A stretch of 38,465 nt of DNA from Deltaproteobacteria bacterium (GCA_024278765.1 JAJRSM010000073.1:1-38465); one strand, 5' to 3'; numbered from the stretch's first letter, positions 7,615-16,573 are shown. The notes: generated by a model not told the origin, from the sequence alone. Program-made: numbers and translations.

Positions 7615-8529
7615 TTATATACGCGTTAACCAGCTCTCATACTCCGAAGCCCTACCCTTCACCGCATCAAAGTAGATTCTCTGGATCTGCTCTGTAATAA
7701 GACCACGCTTGCCGTCCCCTATCTTTCTATCGTCTATCTCACGGACCGGGGTTACCTCAGCAGCCGTTCCTGTTAAAAAGACCTCATCTGCCGTATAGAG
7801 TTCATCGCGGGTAAACCTCTCTTCTGTAACCTCGATTGAAAGATCTGCGGCTATTTGCATAACAGTATCTCTGGTTATTCCCTTTAGTATAGAAGTTAGC
7901 GAGGTCGTCTTCAATTGTCCGTCCTTTACCATAAAAATGTTTTCGCCGGTCGCCTCTGAGACGTAGCCATCTGTATCAAGCATTATCGCCTCATCATAAC
8001 CAGCCTTTACTACCTCACGCTTAGCAAGAATAGAATTAAAATAACCACCGGTTGTCTTTGACTTTGTCATGGCAGCATTTACGTGATGCCTGGCGTATGA
8101 ACTGACCTTTGCCCTTATTCCGCTATTAAGCCCTTCCTCACCAAGGTATGCCCCCCACTCCCAAGCAGCCAAAGCTATACGCACGGGATTATCCTTAGGA
8201 TATATTCCCATAGCACCGTCACCCAGAAACACAAGCGATCTGATATAGCATTCGGCAAGTTTATTTGCCTTTACTATTTCTATCGTTGCCTTGCTGATTT
8301 CGGCTTCTGTATAAGGGATATCTATCTGGAGTATCTTTGCCGACTCAAAGAACCTCTTTGTATGGTCGCCGAGCCGGAAGATCGCACTGCCGCCGTCTTC
8401 TGTGGCGTAACACCTGATACCCTCAAATGCACCAAGCCCGTAATGAAGTGTATGCGTGAGCACATGAACATTCGCCTCGTCCCACCCAACAAACTCTCCG
8501 TCCATCCATATCTTTTCTGCTTTCTTCAC
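7615..8529 (-). CDS. ilvE: Branched-chain amino-acid aminotransferase
   Basis: This fold-type IV PLP enzyme performs the last step of valine, leucine and isoleucine synthesis. Motifs seen are LHYGLGAFEGIR (residues 28-39), the catalytic lysine in TKSKTTGGYFNS (Lys158), EAIMLDTDGYVSEATGENIF, and the phosphate-binding LTGTAAEVTPV. Length of 304 aa is typical for proteobacterial IlvE. The start is a GTG at 8529 with AAGGAG 9 nt upstream. It lies just upstream of dcd on the minus strand and 35 nt after the L,D-transpeptidase gene, so a long minus-strand operon from the bactofilin gene is likely. Confidence 0.95.
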   Translation of the reverse strand: MKKAEKIWMDGEFVGWDEANVHVLTHTLHYGLGAFEGIRCYATEDGGSAIFRLGDHTKRFFESAKILQIDIPYTEAEISKATIEIVKANKLAECYIRSLVFLGDGAMGIYPKDNPVRIALAAWEWGAYLGEEGLNSGIRAKVSSYARHHVNAAMTKSKTTGGYFNSILAKREVVKAGYDEAIMLDTDGYVSEATGENIFMVKDGQLKTTSLTSILKGITRDTVMQIAADLSIEVTEERFTRDELYTADEVFLTGTAAEVTPVREIDDRKIGDGKRGLITEQIQRIYFDAVKGRASEYESWLTRI

Positions 8530-8564
8530 TAACTCTGCTCCTTCCGTCTGAGACGGACTCTTAA

Positions 8565-9440
8565 TTATCTTTTATATAAATCTTTAGCTTTTTTTTTTGC
8601 ATCCAACAAACTCTGAGACCGACCTTTAATACCTTGAGTTTTCTTACCTATCAGAGACCACCCTGCTTTATTTTTATCAAGATAAAATCTCGTAGTCCGC
8701 TCGCCTCTCATAACCGTAGCGACAAAACCCGTACCGTGCCTGAATATACTAAGGCTATCTTTTTCTCTAATCTTTAAAAAATCTTTTTTTATAAGAAACT
8801 CTAAAACCTCTTTCTCGATCCTTTTGGCTTCTTCCAGAGAACCTCTCGTCAAATCCTCAACAACTATTATCGGAGTCCTGCCGATCTCTATATAATTTAT
8901 TATCCTCAATACATCGTCATCAAGCCCAACGACGCAGCCCTTAGATTCGCGCGGTCTTTTAAGCCTTGGCGGATCATCAGTGCCGTGCAGCCAGATACCA
9001 GAGCCTGTTTTTTTCGCTAGCTTATCAATCGGATTCGGGTAGTCCATCACAACCGCCAGCACCCCGTAACGCCCGGGCAGTTCCTTACCATCGATTGACT
9101 CTACAAAAAAATAAGTGCCTTCCGGCGTCTTTAGATCGCCGCGCCTCAGCTTATCGCCCTTTGCCTTCCCCGATATTACGTGAAAGAACCCTATCGTCTC
9201 TAGCCCTTCACCTATAACATATAGCCCTGGCTTGGACTTTACGACAAAGAGCACCTCCGCACCCTCTCCGAGCTTTATAATATTACTAGCAAGATATCCT
9301 TTCTCAATTACATTGCTTGCATCTACCTTAACAAAAGACAAGATCAAGACTACCAAAAAGACAAGAAAAAGAATAATATAGCGCAGTATTCTTTTCTTCG
9401 CAGCTACTGCGCCGTGGTTATCCGAGTCGCTCTGCCTCAC
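8565..9440 (-). CDS. L,D-transpeptidase (YkuD family), membrane-anchored
   Basis: YkuD-domain enzymes form 3-3 peptidoglycan cross-links or attach proteins to peptidoglycan. The protein has an N-terminal membrane anchor or signal (ILRYIILFLVFLVVLILSF). The catalytic domain follows, with LRRGDLKTPEGTYFF and the active-site motif HGTDDPP...SKGCVV (His and the Ser-x-Gly-Cys nucleophile). About 80 further residues after the domain end in a basic tail and are not recognised. A GTG at 9440 begins one base after the bactofilin stop. A TTG at 9452 with GGAGAAGG close by would overlap that gene and is the alternative. The link to the upstream bactofilin suggests a shared role in local cell-wall shaping. 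Confidence 0.88.
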   Translation of the reverse strand: MRQSDSDNHGAVAAKKRILRYIILFLVFLVVLILSFVKVDASNVIEKGYLASNIIKLGEGAEVLFVVKSKPGLYVIGEGLETIGFFHVISGKAKGDKLRRGDLKTPEGTYFFVESIDGKELPGRYGVLAVVMDYPNPIDKLAKKTGSGIWLHGTDDPPRLKRPRESKGCVVGLDDDVLRIINYIEIGRTPIIVVEDLTRGSLEEAKRIEKEVLEFLIKKDFLKIREKDSLSIFRHGTGFVATVMRGERTTRFYLDKNKAGWSLIGKKTQGIKGRSQSLLDAKKKAKDLYKR

Positions 9441-9441
9441 C

Positions 9442-9816
9442 CTAAACCCCAACCTTCTCCACAGCCCTCTGCTCTATAGGCGCACCGGCCTTGGTCATAA
9501 CGCAGTTGCCCTCAAAGACAACACCCTCGTCCATCAGCAAGTTCGGCGTATTTATATCGCCTATAACCCTGCACGGACTCTTTAACTCGACCCTTGTTCC
9601 AGCCGAGATCATCCCTCTTATCTCACCAGAGACAATAACAGTGCTGACCCTGACCTCACCCTCAATCAAAGCACCCTCACCAACCAGCAGTATTCCGCCG
9701 GACTCTATCTCGCCCTTGTAATGACCCTCTATCCTGACCGAGCCATCAAAGACCAGCTTACCCTCCATCCTCATGCCCTTCCCTATAAAACCAGCTACCT
9801 CTGAGCTTCTCTTCAT
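9442..9816 (-). CDS. Bactofilin (polymer-forming cytoskeletal protein)
   Basis: This 124-aa protein has the bactofilin beta-helix: about six repeats of short beta-strands with alternating hydrophobics (GKLVFDGSVRIEGHYKGEI, LLVGEGALIEGEV, VSGEIRGMISAGTRVEL, GDINTPNLLMDEGVVFEG). It has short, disordered ends. Bactofilins polymerise without nucleotides and commonly recruit cell-wall enzymes or position ParAB systems. Here the next gene is an L,D-transpeptidase, and parAB lie about 300 bp upstream, both consistent with that. The ATG at 9816 has an AAGGAGG site. Confidence 0.92.
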   Translation of the reverse strand: MKRSSEVAGFIGKGMRMEGKLVFDGSVRIEGHYKGEIESGGILLVGEGALIEGEVRVSTVIVSGEIRGMISAGTRVELKSPCRVIGDINTPNLLMDEGVVFEGNCVMTKAGAPIEQRAVEKVGV

Positions 9817-9833
9817 CGCTTACGCCTCCTTAA

Positions 9834-10105
9834 CCACCTGCGGTGGAGCAAAATTCATTAGATAGTCACTTGCCGCTCACAGCACAAAACCCTATTAACA
9901 CACTTTGCCGTACGGCGAGCACCCACCTGCGGTGGAGCAAATTCATTAGATAGTTACTTGCCACTCACAGCACTAAACCCTATTAACACACTTTGCCGTG
10001 CGGCGAGCACCCACCTGCGCTCACTGCGTGAGAACAAAATTCATTAGATAATTACTTGCCGCTCACAGCACTAAATCATATTGATGCATTTGCTGTACGC
10101 AGTAC
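9834..10105. repeat. 88/89-bp tandem repeats between bactofilin gene and parB
   Basis: The 289-nt gap is filled by three head-to-tail units starting at 9834, 9923 and 10011. Each has CCACC-TGC-GGTGG or a replacement hairpin (CTCACTGCGTGAG in the third), then a TTCATTAGATA segment, CTCACAGCAC, CTATTAACACACTTTGCCG and a GCGAGCACC end. The third unit ends in the dyad GTAC-GCA-GTAC (10095-10105), the same core as the 3-kb repeats read on the other strand. No gene is seen here. Confidence 0.9.
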
Positions 10106-10978
10106 TTAGAGACCCCTTAATAGGTCCAGCAACCTCTCACGCTCATCACTGCTATAGTACTCAAGCTCTATACTACCCTTACCACCCTTGTCTTTTACTC
10201 GGACCTTCGTACCAAAGCGTCTCCTTAACTCATCCTCTATAGCACCAAGTGCGGAACCAGCTGCCGCTGATGCCCCTGAGACCACCATCTTTTCAGCAGA
10301 GATCTTTTTTGCACGCGCCAACCTCTCGGCCTCTCTAACAGATAGCCCCTTTGCTATAACCTTCTTACAGAGCTCACGCTGCGCACTAGGGCCTTCCAGA
10401 GATAATATCGCACGTGCGTGCCCCATCGTAATCTTTCCCGTAACAAGCTCCACCTTTACCTCTGGCGGTAGCTTTAAGAGCCGCAGATAATTCGCCACTG
10501 TTGCTCGCTCTTTACTAACCTTCTTAGCAACAAGCTCCTGAGAGAGCCCTGTATCGATAAGCCGCTGGTAGGCCTCTGCCTCCTCCATAGGATTCAGGTC
10601 TTCACGCTGAATATTCTCTATTATCGCAAGCTCCAGACTCTCCGCGTCCGTCACATCCATTATTACAATCGGAACCTCAGAAAGCCCAATGCTCTTTGAC
10701 GCGCGCCAACGACGCTCACCCGCTATAAGTTCATAGCTAGAGCCGTCTTTACGTACAACTAAAGGCTCAATAATACCTTTTTCTTTAATAGAACTAGCTA
10801 GTTCCGCCAATGCCTCGGCCCTGAAGGTCCGCCTAGGCTGCTGCTTATTAGGAACTATATTTCCTATAGGGCACAACATATAACCTGTGCCTCTACTTTC
10901 CGGCTCAATACTGCGCGTTGGCAGCCTCGGCTCTCCCATCAGTGCGCTCAGTCCGCGCCCCAGTACCTTCTTTGTCAT
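10106..10978 (-). CDS. parB: Chromosome-partitioning protein ParB
   Basis: ParB is a CTP-dependent clamp that loads at parS and spreads over origin DNA. The 290-aa protein begins KKVLGRGLSALMG (the ParA-activating N-terminus). It then has QQPRR and GERRWRASK (the CTP-binding ParB/Srx-like domain), ENIQREDLNPMEEAEAYQRL, and the helix-turn-helix stretch LSQELVAKKVSKERATVANY with GHARAILSL. The C-terminal dimer domain ends LLRGL. Its ATG overlaps the parA stop by 4 nt, so translation is coupled. Confidence 0.96.
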   Translation of the reverse strand: MTKKVLGRGLSALMGEPRLPTRSIEPESRGTGYMLCPIGNIVPNKQQPRRTFRAEALAELASSIKEKGIIEPLVVRKDGSSYELIAGERRWRASKSIGLSEVPIVIMDVTDAESLELAIIENIQREDLNPMEEAEAYQRLIDTGLSQELVAKKVSKERATVANYLRLLKLPPEVKVELVTGKITMGHARAILSLEGPSAQRELCKKVIAKGLSVREAERLARAKKISAEKMVVSGASAAAGSALGAIEDELRRRFGTKVRVKDKGGKGSIELEYYSSDERERLLDLLRGL

Positions 10979-11763
10979 ACCAATACTCCCGTGCCTTTCT
11001 GGCTATTATTTGCAACAAACTCACGAGCAAGCTCCATATAGCTTACAGCACCCTTTGAGTTAATATCATAGGTCACGATTGGCTTACCAAAGCTTGGAGA
11101 CTCGCTAAGCTTCACATTACGAGGGATCGTCGTCTTATAGGCCTTATCCGCAAAATGCTCCTTTATCTCGTCGGCGACCTGATGCGCAAGGTTATTCCTC
11201 GAGTCAAACATCGTAAGCACTATCCCCTCTATCTCCAGCTCCGGGTTACGCCTCTCTCTAATTAGATTGATCGTCCTTACGATCTTGCTCACCCCTTCCA
11301 GCGCATAATATTCACATTGAAGCGGAATAAGAACAGAATCGCTGGCAGTAAGGGCATTAACGGTAAGCAGGCTCAGAGACGGTGGGCAATCTATAAATAT
11401 ATAATCAAAATCGTCTATTACGGTCTGCAAGGCATCTTTTAGCCTATTGTCTCGATTCTCTGCATCTACCAGCTCGACCTCTGCCCCTGTCAGGTCCAGT
11501 GTTGCTGGAACGACCTTTAACCACTCTAACGCTGTCGGCACTATAAGCTCGCCAAGCGGGACCTCGCCGATGATCGCATCATATATACCGCCCTGCTCAC
11601 CATCCGGGTTAAGACCGACACCACTGGTGGCATTGCCCTGAGGATCAAAGTCAACAAGCAAGACCCGCCTCTCTGCAACGGCCAAGGCCGCCGACAGGTT
11701 TACAGCGGTCGTAGTCTTACCTACCCCGCCCTTTTGATTTGCTACTGCTACTATCTTTGCCAT
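10975..11763 (-). CDS. parA: Chromosome-partitioning ATPase ParA (Soj)
   Basis: ParA is the Walker-type ATPase that moves ParB-parS complexes over the nucleoid. It contains the deviant Walker A NQKGGVGKTTTAVNL near the N-terminus, VLLVDFDPQGNATSG, YIFIDCPPSLSLLTVNAL (Walker B) and IPRNVKLSESPSFGKP. I start it at ATG 11761-11763 (MAKIVAVANQ) with AAAGGAG upstream, giving 262 aa. An open frame continues 48 codons upstream but runs across a parS site and is not conserved in the family. Two parS sites lie within 240 bp upstream. Confidence 0.96.
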   Translation of the reverse strand: MAKIVAVANQKGGVGKTTTAVNLSAALAVAERRVLLVDFDPQGNATSGVGLNPDGEQGGIYDAIIGEVPLGELIVPTALEWLKVVPATLDLTGAEVELVDAENRDNRLKDALQTVIDDFDYIFIDCPPSLSLLTVNALTASDSVLIPLQCEYYALEGVSKIVRTINLIRERRNPELEIEGIVLTMFDSRNNLAHQVADEIKEHFADKAYKTTIPRNVKLSESPSFGKPIVTYDINSKGAVSYMELAREFVANNSQKGTGVLV

Positions 11764-11874
11764 AGATGCAAGACTCCTTTGGAACGCAAAAAGCTTAACA
11801 TAACGACGGCGATTTTGAAAGTTTTTTAGAACTATATTTCTGTAATTTTTTTTAAATATAGGGGATTTTACCAG

Positions 11875-11896
11875 ATATGTTCCACGTGGAACATAT
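11875..11896. promoter_or_regulatory. parS site 1
   Basis: A 22-bp perfect palindrome contains the 16-mer TGTTCCACGTGGAACA at 11878-11893, a close match to the conserved bacterial parS element TGTTtCACGTGaAACA. It lies about 115 bp upstream of the parA start and is the expected ParB loading site. Confidence 0.92.
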
Positions 11897-11977
11897 TGAC
11901 CTGACAAAAGCAGTAAAACATCTCAAAAAAATGCCATAACTGCTTCTCCTTTCTTGGCTCACGAAACCCATATGTGA

Positions 11978-11999
11978 GATTGTTCCACGTGGAACAATC
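11978..11999. promoter_or_regulatory. parS site 2
   Basis: This is a second copy of the same 16-mer (11981-11996) inside a 22-bp perfect palindrome with different flanks (GAT...ATC). It is centred 103 bp from the first, between rsmG and parA. Confidence 0.92.
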
Positions 12000-12015
12000 A
12001 GGTGGACGACTAAGG

Positions 12016-12672
12016 CTAGCCTAAAGAAAGAACAACGATTGAGGTCTTTCTATCTGAAAAAGGAATGGTAAACTCATCGATCTTGGCACTCACACCATTG
12101 ATATCATCCAGCTCTGTATCAAGTTTGCCGTCCCTAGGCCCTTTCATAGCAATAATTCTGCCGTCTTCTTTTAGATAGGGCCGTGACATCTCTATAAATG
12201 CAGAGAGCTCTGAAAGGGCACGAGATGTCACACAATCAAATTTTTTAGCATTTTTAAAGACCACAGCCTTGTCCTCGGCACGTGCGTTTATGACATCGAC
12301 CCCTGAAAGCCCCAAAGTCCTAGTGATGTGGCGTAAAAAAGAGGTCTTCTTACCGGTTGGCTCAATAAGTGTGAGGCGAAGCTGTGGGCATGCGATCTTT
12401 AAGACCAGACCGGGATAGCCTGCACCTGTGCCGATATCGAGCAGGCTATCAACGCCATCCATATATCTTAGAGGTATCAAAGAATCGAGAAAGTGACGTA
12501 AGATAATGTCCTTATCACCAGTAAGTGAGGTCAAGTTTATACGCCTGCTCCACTTCTTGAGCTCTTGGATATAGCTCTGATACAACGAGATCTGGACCTT
12601 ATCCAGCTCAATACCGAGCTCTGCCGCGCCGTCCTCTAGATATTTCTCTATTTGCTGACTCTCTAACCGCAC
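12016..12672 (-). CDS. rsmG: 16S rRNA (guanine(527)-N(7))-methyltransferase RsmG
   Basis: RsmG (GidB) methylates N7 of G527 in 16S rRNA. The 218-aa protein has the N-terminal helix region, WSRRINLTS, HFLDSL, the SAM motif LLDIGTGAGYPGLVLKI, LIEPTGKKTSFL, and FDCVTSRALSEL, all characteristic. The start is a GTG at 12672 with AGAGG about 8 nt upstream. It follows mnmG by 41 nt and precedes parAB, the classic mnmG-rsmG-parA-parB order. Confidence 0.95.
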   Translation of the reverse strand: MRLESQQIEKYLEDGAAELGIELDKVQISLYQSYIQELKKWSRRINLTSLTGDKDIILRHFLDSLIPLRYMDGVDSLLDIGTGAGYPGLVLKIACPQLRLTLIEPTGKKTSFLRHITRTLGLSGVDVINARAEDKAVVFKNAKKFDCVTSRALSELSAFIEMSRPYLKEDGRIIAMKGPRDGKLDTELDDINGVSAKIDEFTIPFSDRKTSIVVLSLG

Positions 12673-12713
12673 CTTATCGCCTCTTATTGGAGTTATCCCT
12701 TTAATTACCGAGA

Positions 12714-14621
12714 TTATCCCTCTATTTTCTTAAGATATACCAACAACATGGATAATGCCGCTGGCGTTACCCCTGAAATTCTACCGGCCTGCCCAATAGT
12801 CACAGGCCTGACTCGCATAAGCTTCTCCTTGATCTCACTAGAGATACCCGGAATATCTTTATAAGAGAGTTCCTCTGGGATAGGACGTTCTCCCATGGCC
12901 CTGAATCTACGCGCCTCTTCGGCCTGACGACGTATATAACCCTCATATTTGGCCTCGACCTCGATTGAATAGATAACCCTACCCTCGATTGAGAGCTCTG
13001 AGAGCCAAGAAGGAAGGTCACGTACCAGAGAAAAGATCTTTGCAATATCTGCCTCAGGGCGTCTTAAAAGAATCTTAAGGCTGATTGCCTTCCTTATCGT
13101 ACCGAGCCCTGCCTCCTTTGCGCTAATAGAAAGTTCCGAGCCGGGCGTTACCAGATAACCATCTAGCCAAGCAAGGCCCTTTTCTACAAGATCCCTTTCC
13201 TTTGCAAAAATCGCATACTCTGCGCCGCTTACAAGACCAAGCTCATAACCCTTTGCCCTTAGCCTGCGCTCAGCGTTATCTTCTCGCAAAAGCAACCTAT
13301 ACTCGGCGCGTGACGTAAATAAGCGATAAGGTTCTTCCGTGCCCTTGGTTACTAAATCATCAATTAAAACAGCTATATAGGCCTCTGAACGCTCCAGAAC
13401 TAGGGGCGGCCTATCTGTTAAAGCTAGGGCAGCGTTAATCCCGGCCATAAGCCCCTGTGCTGCGGCCTCTTCATAGCCGGATGTCCCGTTTATCTGCCCT
13501 GCGTGATAAAGACCCTTTATCCGCTTTGTCTCTAGCGTAGGGTGCAGCTCGGTAGGATCTACAAAGTCATACTCTACGGCATAGCCGGGTTTTAAGATTT
13601 CGACCTTTTCTAACCCCTTAATCGTACGCAGAAATGCAAGCTGGACATCAAGCGGCATACTCGTAGAAAGTCCGTTCGGATAGACCTCAATGGTATCTCG
13701 CCCCTCTGGCTCTAAGAAGATCTGGTGACGCTGACGGCCAGCAAATCTCGTCACCTTATCCTCTATAGAAGGGCAGTAGCGAGGGCCCGTACCCTTGATC
13801 ACACCGCTGTAAAGCGGTGATTTATCTAGATTTTCCTCGATTATGGCATGTGTTTTTGGGTTTGTATAGGTGATATGGCAGGGCATCTGATCCTGCACCA
13901 ACCCAGGTGAAGAACTAGAAAAAGGCCGTGCATCAAGGTCACCCGGCTGAAGCTCTAGCTCCGAGTAATCAATAGTCCTTGTATCAAGCCTCGGGCAGGT
14001 GCCCGTCTTTAGGCGACCCATTCGAAAGCCTGCGTGCTTTAACCACCGTGATAACCCGATGCTGACCCCGTCCCCTCGACGCCCGCCCTCTGTCGTCTCA
14101 GAGCCGGTATGCATAAGCCCTCGTAAAAAAGTACCAACGGTTATTATCACGGCACGTGCTGAAAAGCTCGCTGGTGATTCTTCTGCACCGGCCTCTAGCA
14201 GTACGCCTTTGACCTTTCTTTGCGGCCCTGCGCCGTCTAAAAGTATCTCTGCGACAAGTCCTTCTTTTATAGAAATATTTGGAGCACTCTCCAAGGCACT
14301 AAGTACCGCGCCCTTATAGAGGTCTTTATCAGCCTGCGCACGTGTGGCACGCACGGCAGGGCCCTTACTGGCATTTAAGGTCCTGAACTGGATCGCAGTC
14401 TTATCGATGACTCGTGCCATCACACCACCGAAGGCGTCTATCTCTTTTACAAGATGACCCTTGGCGATCCCTCCGATTGCTGGATTGCAGGACATCTGCC
14501 CTATGGTATCTCGACTTATAGTAACGACCAACGTAGAAAGCCCCATACGCGCGGCAGCCAGCGCGGCCTCAGCCCCGGCATGCCCGGCACCTATTACTAT
14601 TAGATCAAAGTTGGTCTGCAT
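12714..14621 (-). CDS. mnmG: tRNA uridine-5-carboxymethylaminomethyl modification enzyme MnmG (GidA)
   Basis: With MnmE, this FAD enzyme installs (carboxymethyl)aminomethyl groups on wobble U34 of certain tRNAs. It has the N-terminal dinucleotide fold [50 protein letters not shown] (with the conserved Cys), and [16 protein letters not shown]. It ends with the helical MnmE-binding domain around [17 protein letters not shown]. The start at ATG 14619-14621 (MQTNFDLIV) has GAGGGAG 5 nt upstream, giving 635 aa. Its partner mnmE lies some 18 kb away on the opposite strand rather than adjacent. Confidence 0.96.
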   Translation of the reverse strand: MQTNFDLIVIGAGHAGAEAALAAARMGLSTLVVTISRDTIGQMSCNPAIGGIAKGHLVKEIDAFGGVMARVIDKTAIQFRTLNASKGPAVRATRAQADKDLYKGAVLSALESAPNISIKEGLVAEILLDGAGPQRKVKGVLLEAGAEESPASFSARAVIITVGTFLRGLMHTGSETTEGGRRGDGVSIGLSRWLKHAGFRMGRLKTGTCPRLDTRTIDYSELELQPGDLDARPFSSSSPGLVQDQMPCHITYTNPKTHAIIEENLDKSPLYSGVIKGTGPRYCPSIEDKVTRFAGRQRHQIFLEPEGRDTIEVYPNGLSTSMPLDVQLAFLRTIKGLEKVEILKPGYAVEYDFVDPTELHPTLETKRIKGLYHAGQINGTSGYEEAAAQGLMAGINAALALTDRPPLVLERSEAYIAVLIDDLVTKGTEEPYRLFTSRAEYRLLLREDNAERRLRAKGYELGLVSGAEYAIFAKERDLVEKGLAWLDGYLVTPGSELSISAKEAGLGTIRKAISLKILLRRPEADIAKIFSLVRDLPSWLSELSIEGRVIYSIEVEAKYEGYIRRQAEEARRFRAMGERPIPEELSYKDIPGISSEIKEKLMRVRPVTIGQAGRISGVTPAALSMLLVYLKKIEG

Positions 14622-14738
14622 TACTACTCCCTCACAAAACTGAATTAATGAAATTAAAACTATATAAATCAGGTAAATAAAGTGCTTGCAGGTCATAACC
14701 GTCCTGATTCATATCACTGCCGTCAAAAGCAATACTGC

Positions 14739-14768
14739 ATTTTAGCTTATGATGCTTTTAAATGTCAA
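14739..14768 (-). promoter_or_regulatory. Sigma-70-type promoter for mnmG-rsmG-parAB
   Basis: On the minus strand, TTGACA (14763-14768) and TAAAAT (14739-14744) are separated by 18 bp. Transcription would start near 14731, giving a leader of about 110 nt before mnmG. The -35 is a perfect consensus match. Confidence 0.7.
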
Positions 14769-14820
14769 TGAAATGGAGTAGATCGGGAGAAAGAGGTTTT
14801 TAATAAAAAATAAATTAATA

Positions 14821-14848
14821 TTGACTTTATTGAAAATTTCTATATACT
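14821..14848 (+). promoter_or_regulatory. Sigma-70-type promoter for the DksA-like gene
   Basis: TTGACT (14821-14826) and TATACT (14843-14848) are separated by 16 bp. The predicted start of transcription, about 7 nt after the -10, falls at about 14855, only a few bases before the ATG at 14858. The transcript would be leaderless or nearly so, and no Shine-Dalgarno sequence is visible. Confidence 0.7.
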
Positions 14849-14857
14849 TTACGTCCT

Positions 14858-15421
14858 ATGGCAACTATAAAAGATAAAAAAACTACAACTACTGGCACAA
14901 AGAAGAAAGCCCCTATAAAAAAGGCTGCCAAGGCAACTCCGGCTAAAAAAACGCCTATTAAAAAGGCTGCGCCAAAAAAGACTGCCGTGAGAAAAGGACC
15001 TACTAAAAGTTCTTTTAAAAAAGAAATGCGGTCTATGCTGCTTGATAATAAAAAACATCTGCTCGCTGATATCAATCAAAAGATAAAACAGGAAAGCGAT
15101 GCGAATAAGAAAGAAGGCGATATCTACGATATAGCAAGCTCTGAGCGAGAAAGAGAGCTGACCCTTATGCTCGGCGACCGCGATAGAAAAAAAATTCAGC
15201 AGGTCTATCTAGCTTTAGAATGGCTTGACGAAGAAGAATACGGGCTCTGCGAAGAGTGCGGAGAACCAATCGGTGACAATCGCATGCGTGCCCTTCCCTT
15301 TACACGCGTCTGCGTAGAGTGCAAATCTAAACTCGAAAAAAACACCCTGTTCAAAGGTAGGCTCGATGACGGTCCGCAAGGAATGGGCGACAAGTCCGAT
15401 AGCGGCGAAGATGTCTTTTAA
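14858..15421 (+). CDS. DksA/TraR-family zinc-finger protein with histone H1-like lysine-rich N-terminus
   Basis: The C-terminal half (about residues 60-187) is a DksA/TraR protein: a coiled-coil segment, GDIYDIASSERERELTL, then LDEEEYGLCEECGEPI...RVCVECKSKLE, a C-x2-C-x17-C-x2-C zinc finger. DksA proteins enter the RNA polymerase secondary channel and modulate the ppGpp response. The first ~55 residues are instead Lys/Ala/Pro/Thr repeats (KKAPIKKAAKATPAKKTP), like bacterial histone H1-type tails that bind nucleic acids. It has no leader or Shine-Dalgarno site. It is transcribed away from mnmG. Confidence 0.88.
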   Translation: MATIKDKKTTTTGTKKKAPIKKAAKATPAKKTPIKKAAPKKTAVRKGPTKSSFKKEMRSMLLDNKKHLLADINQKIKQESDANKKEGDIYDIASSERERELTLMLGDRDRKKIQQVYLALEWLDEEEYGLCEECGEPIGDNRMRALPFTRVCVECKSKLEKNTLFKGRLDDGPQGMGDKSDSGEDVF

Positions 15422-15466
15422 TGCACACCTCGCTTCAACCTGTAATTATTAAGGCAATTTTCTCTA

Positions 15467-16573
15467 ATGACTAGGCATACCAAAAAAAATCTAACATATT
15501 TCGCCGGTGCGGTTATCCTCTTTCTGCTCGGCATGAGTCTCTTTATAGTCAACAAACCGGAAAAGATAAGAAACTACGTAAAGGTCCGTATGGGGACTTT
15601 CGTAGAGATCGTCTTAAAGGGCGATAACCCGGAGGCAGCCGAGACGGCCTTTGAAGAAATATCAAGGCTAGAAGAGATATTTAGCAGCTATAAGCCAGAT
15701 AGCGAGATCTCGCGCATAACTAAGAATGCCGGTATTAAACCGGTAAGGGTCTCTGCCGACGTAATTGAGGTCCTAGAGACAGCCCTCAGAATATCTGCCG
15801 CATCACACGGCGCATTCGACCCGACCATCGGAGCTGTCTCTAAACTCTGGGACTTCTCAAAGGTAGGAGGAATGAATACGGAAGAAGGCAGGCTAACGGT
15901 AGATAGCCCTATCCCGAGCAAAGCAGCACTTGCCAGACAACTACCTCTGGTCGACTATAAAAAAATAAGTATTAATAAAAAGGCCTCTACGGTAATGCTG
16001 GATGAAAAAGGCATGGCCTTAAACCTTGGGGGTATAGCTAAAGGTTATATAGTACGTAAGGCCTTTCTAAAGATGCAGGAAGTCCACGGTGTAAACTGGG
16101 CCGTTATACGTGCTGGCGGAGATATGACGGTCTTTCATGACCCCGATTTCAGCATTGAGATCGAAAAATCAAAAGACCCACTTACCGTTGGCGTACAACA
16201 TCCAAGGAAAAAAGCCATAATTATTGGTATGCTAGAACTCACACCCTTGGGCGAGACCTTCTCAACCAGAGCGGCCTCCTCTATATCTACCTCAGGCGAC
16301 TATGAAAGATTCTTTATTAGAGACGGGGTAAGATACCACCATATCCTTGATCCTCGTACAGGTATGCCAGCAGATGCCAGCCAGAGTGCCACAATCCTAT
16401 CACGCGATCCAATCCTGGCAGATGCACTCTCTACCTCTGTTTTTATCCTTGGGGCTGAAAAAGGTATGGCCCTTATAGAGGCTACAAAAGGAGTAGAAGG
16501 CGTAATCATTGATAAAGACGGCGTTGTCACAGTCTCTAGCGGCCTCGGAGAAATATACAAACCCCACAACTAG
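15467..16573 (+). CDS. apbE: FAD:protein FMN transferase (ApbE family)
   Basis: ApbE attaches FMN covalently to threonine/serine residues of exported flavoproteins such as Rnf or Nqr subunits. The 368-aa protein has an N-terminal membrane anchor (FAGAVILFLLGMSLFIV), then VRMGTFVEIVL, FSSYKPDSEIS, GAFDPTIGAVSKLW, ALNLGGIAKGYIV, RAGGDMTVF, and the metal/FAD site region HHILDPRTGMPA...DALSTSVFILG. Length and motif order fit the family. The ribosome-binding site is weak (AAGG at 13 nt). No flavoprotein partner is encoded in the window. Confidence 0.93.
   Translation: MTRHTKKNLTYFAGAVILFLLGMSLFIVNKPEKIRNYVKVRMGTFVEIVLKGDNPEAAETAFEEISRLEEIFSSYKPDSEISRITKNAGIKPVRVSADVIEVLETALRISAASHGAFDPTIGAVSKLWDFSKVGGMNTEEGRLTVDSPIPSKAALARQLPLVDYKKISINKKASTVMLDEKGMALNLGGIAKGYIVRKAFLKMQEVHGVNWAVIRAGGDMTVFHDPDFSIEIEKSKDPLTVGVQHPRKKAIIIGMLELTPLGETFSTRAASSISTSGDYERFFIRDGVRYHHILDPRTGMPADASQSATILSRDPILADALSTSVFILGAEKGMALIEATKGVEGVIIDKDGVVTVSSGLGEIYKPHN

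Noticed and set aside
11764-11907. 48-codon upstream extension of ParA
   Set aside because: It crosses a parS palindrome, is unlike ParA N-termini, and the ATG at 11763 has AAAGGAG.
12800-13045. 81-codon minus-strand frame inside mnmG
   Set aside because: It lies in another frame of a well-conserved part of mnmG and has no recognisable product.
14622-14696. Extension of MnmG upstream of 14621
   Set aside because: It is absent from the family; the ATG at 14621 has a strong Shine-Dalgarno site, and the extension is AT-rich leader.
14827-15079. Hydrophobic minus-strand frames opposite the DksA-like gene
   Set aside because: They are the antisense of the Lys/Ala repeats; Lys codons read as Phe on the other strand, giving false membrane proteins.
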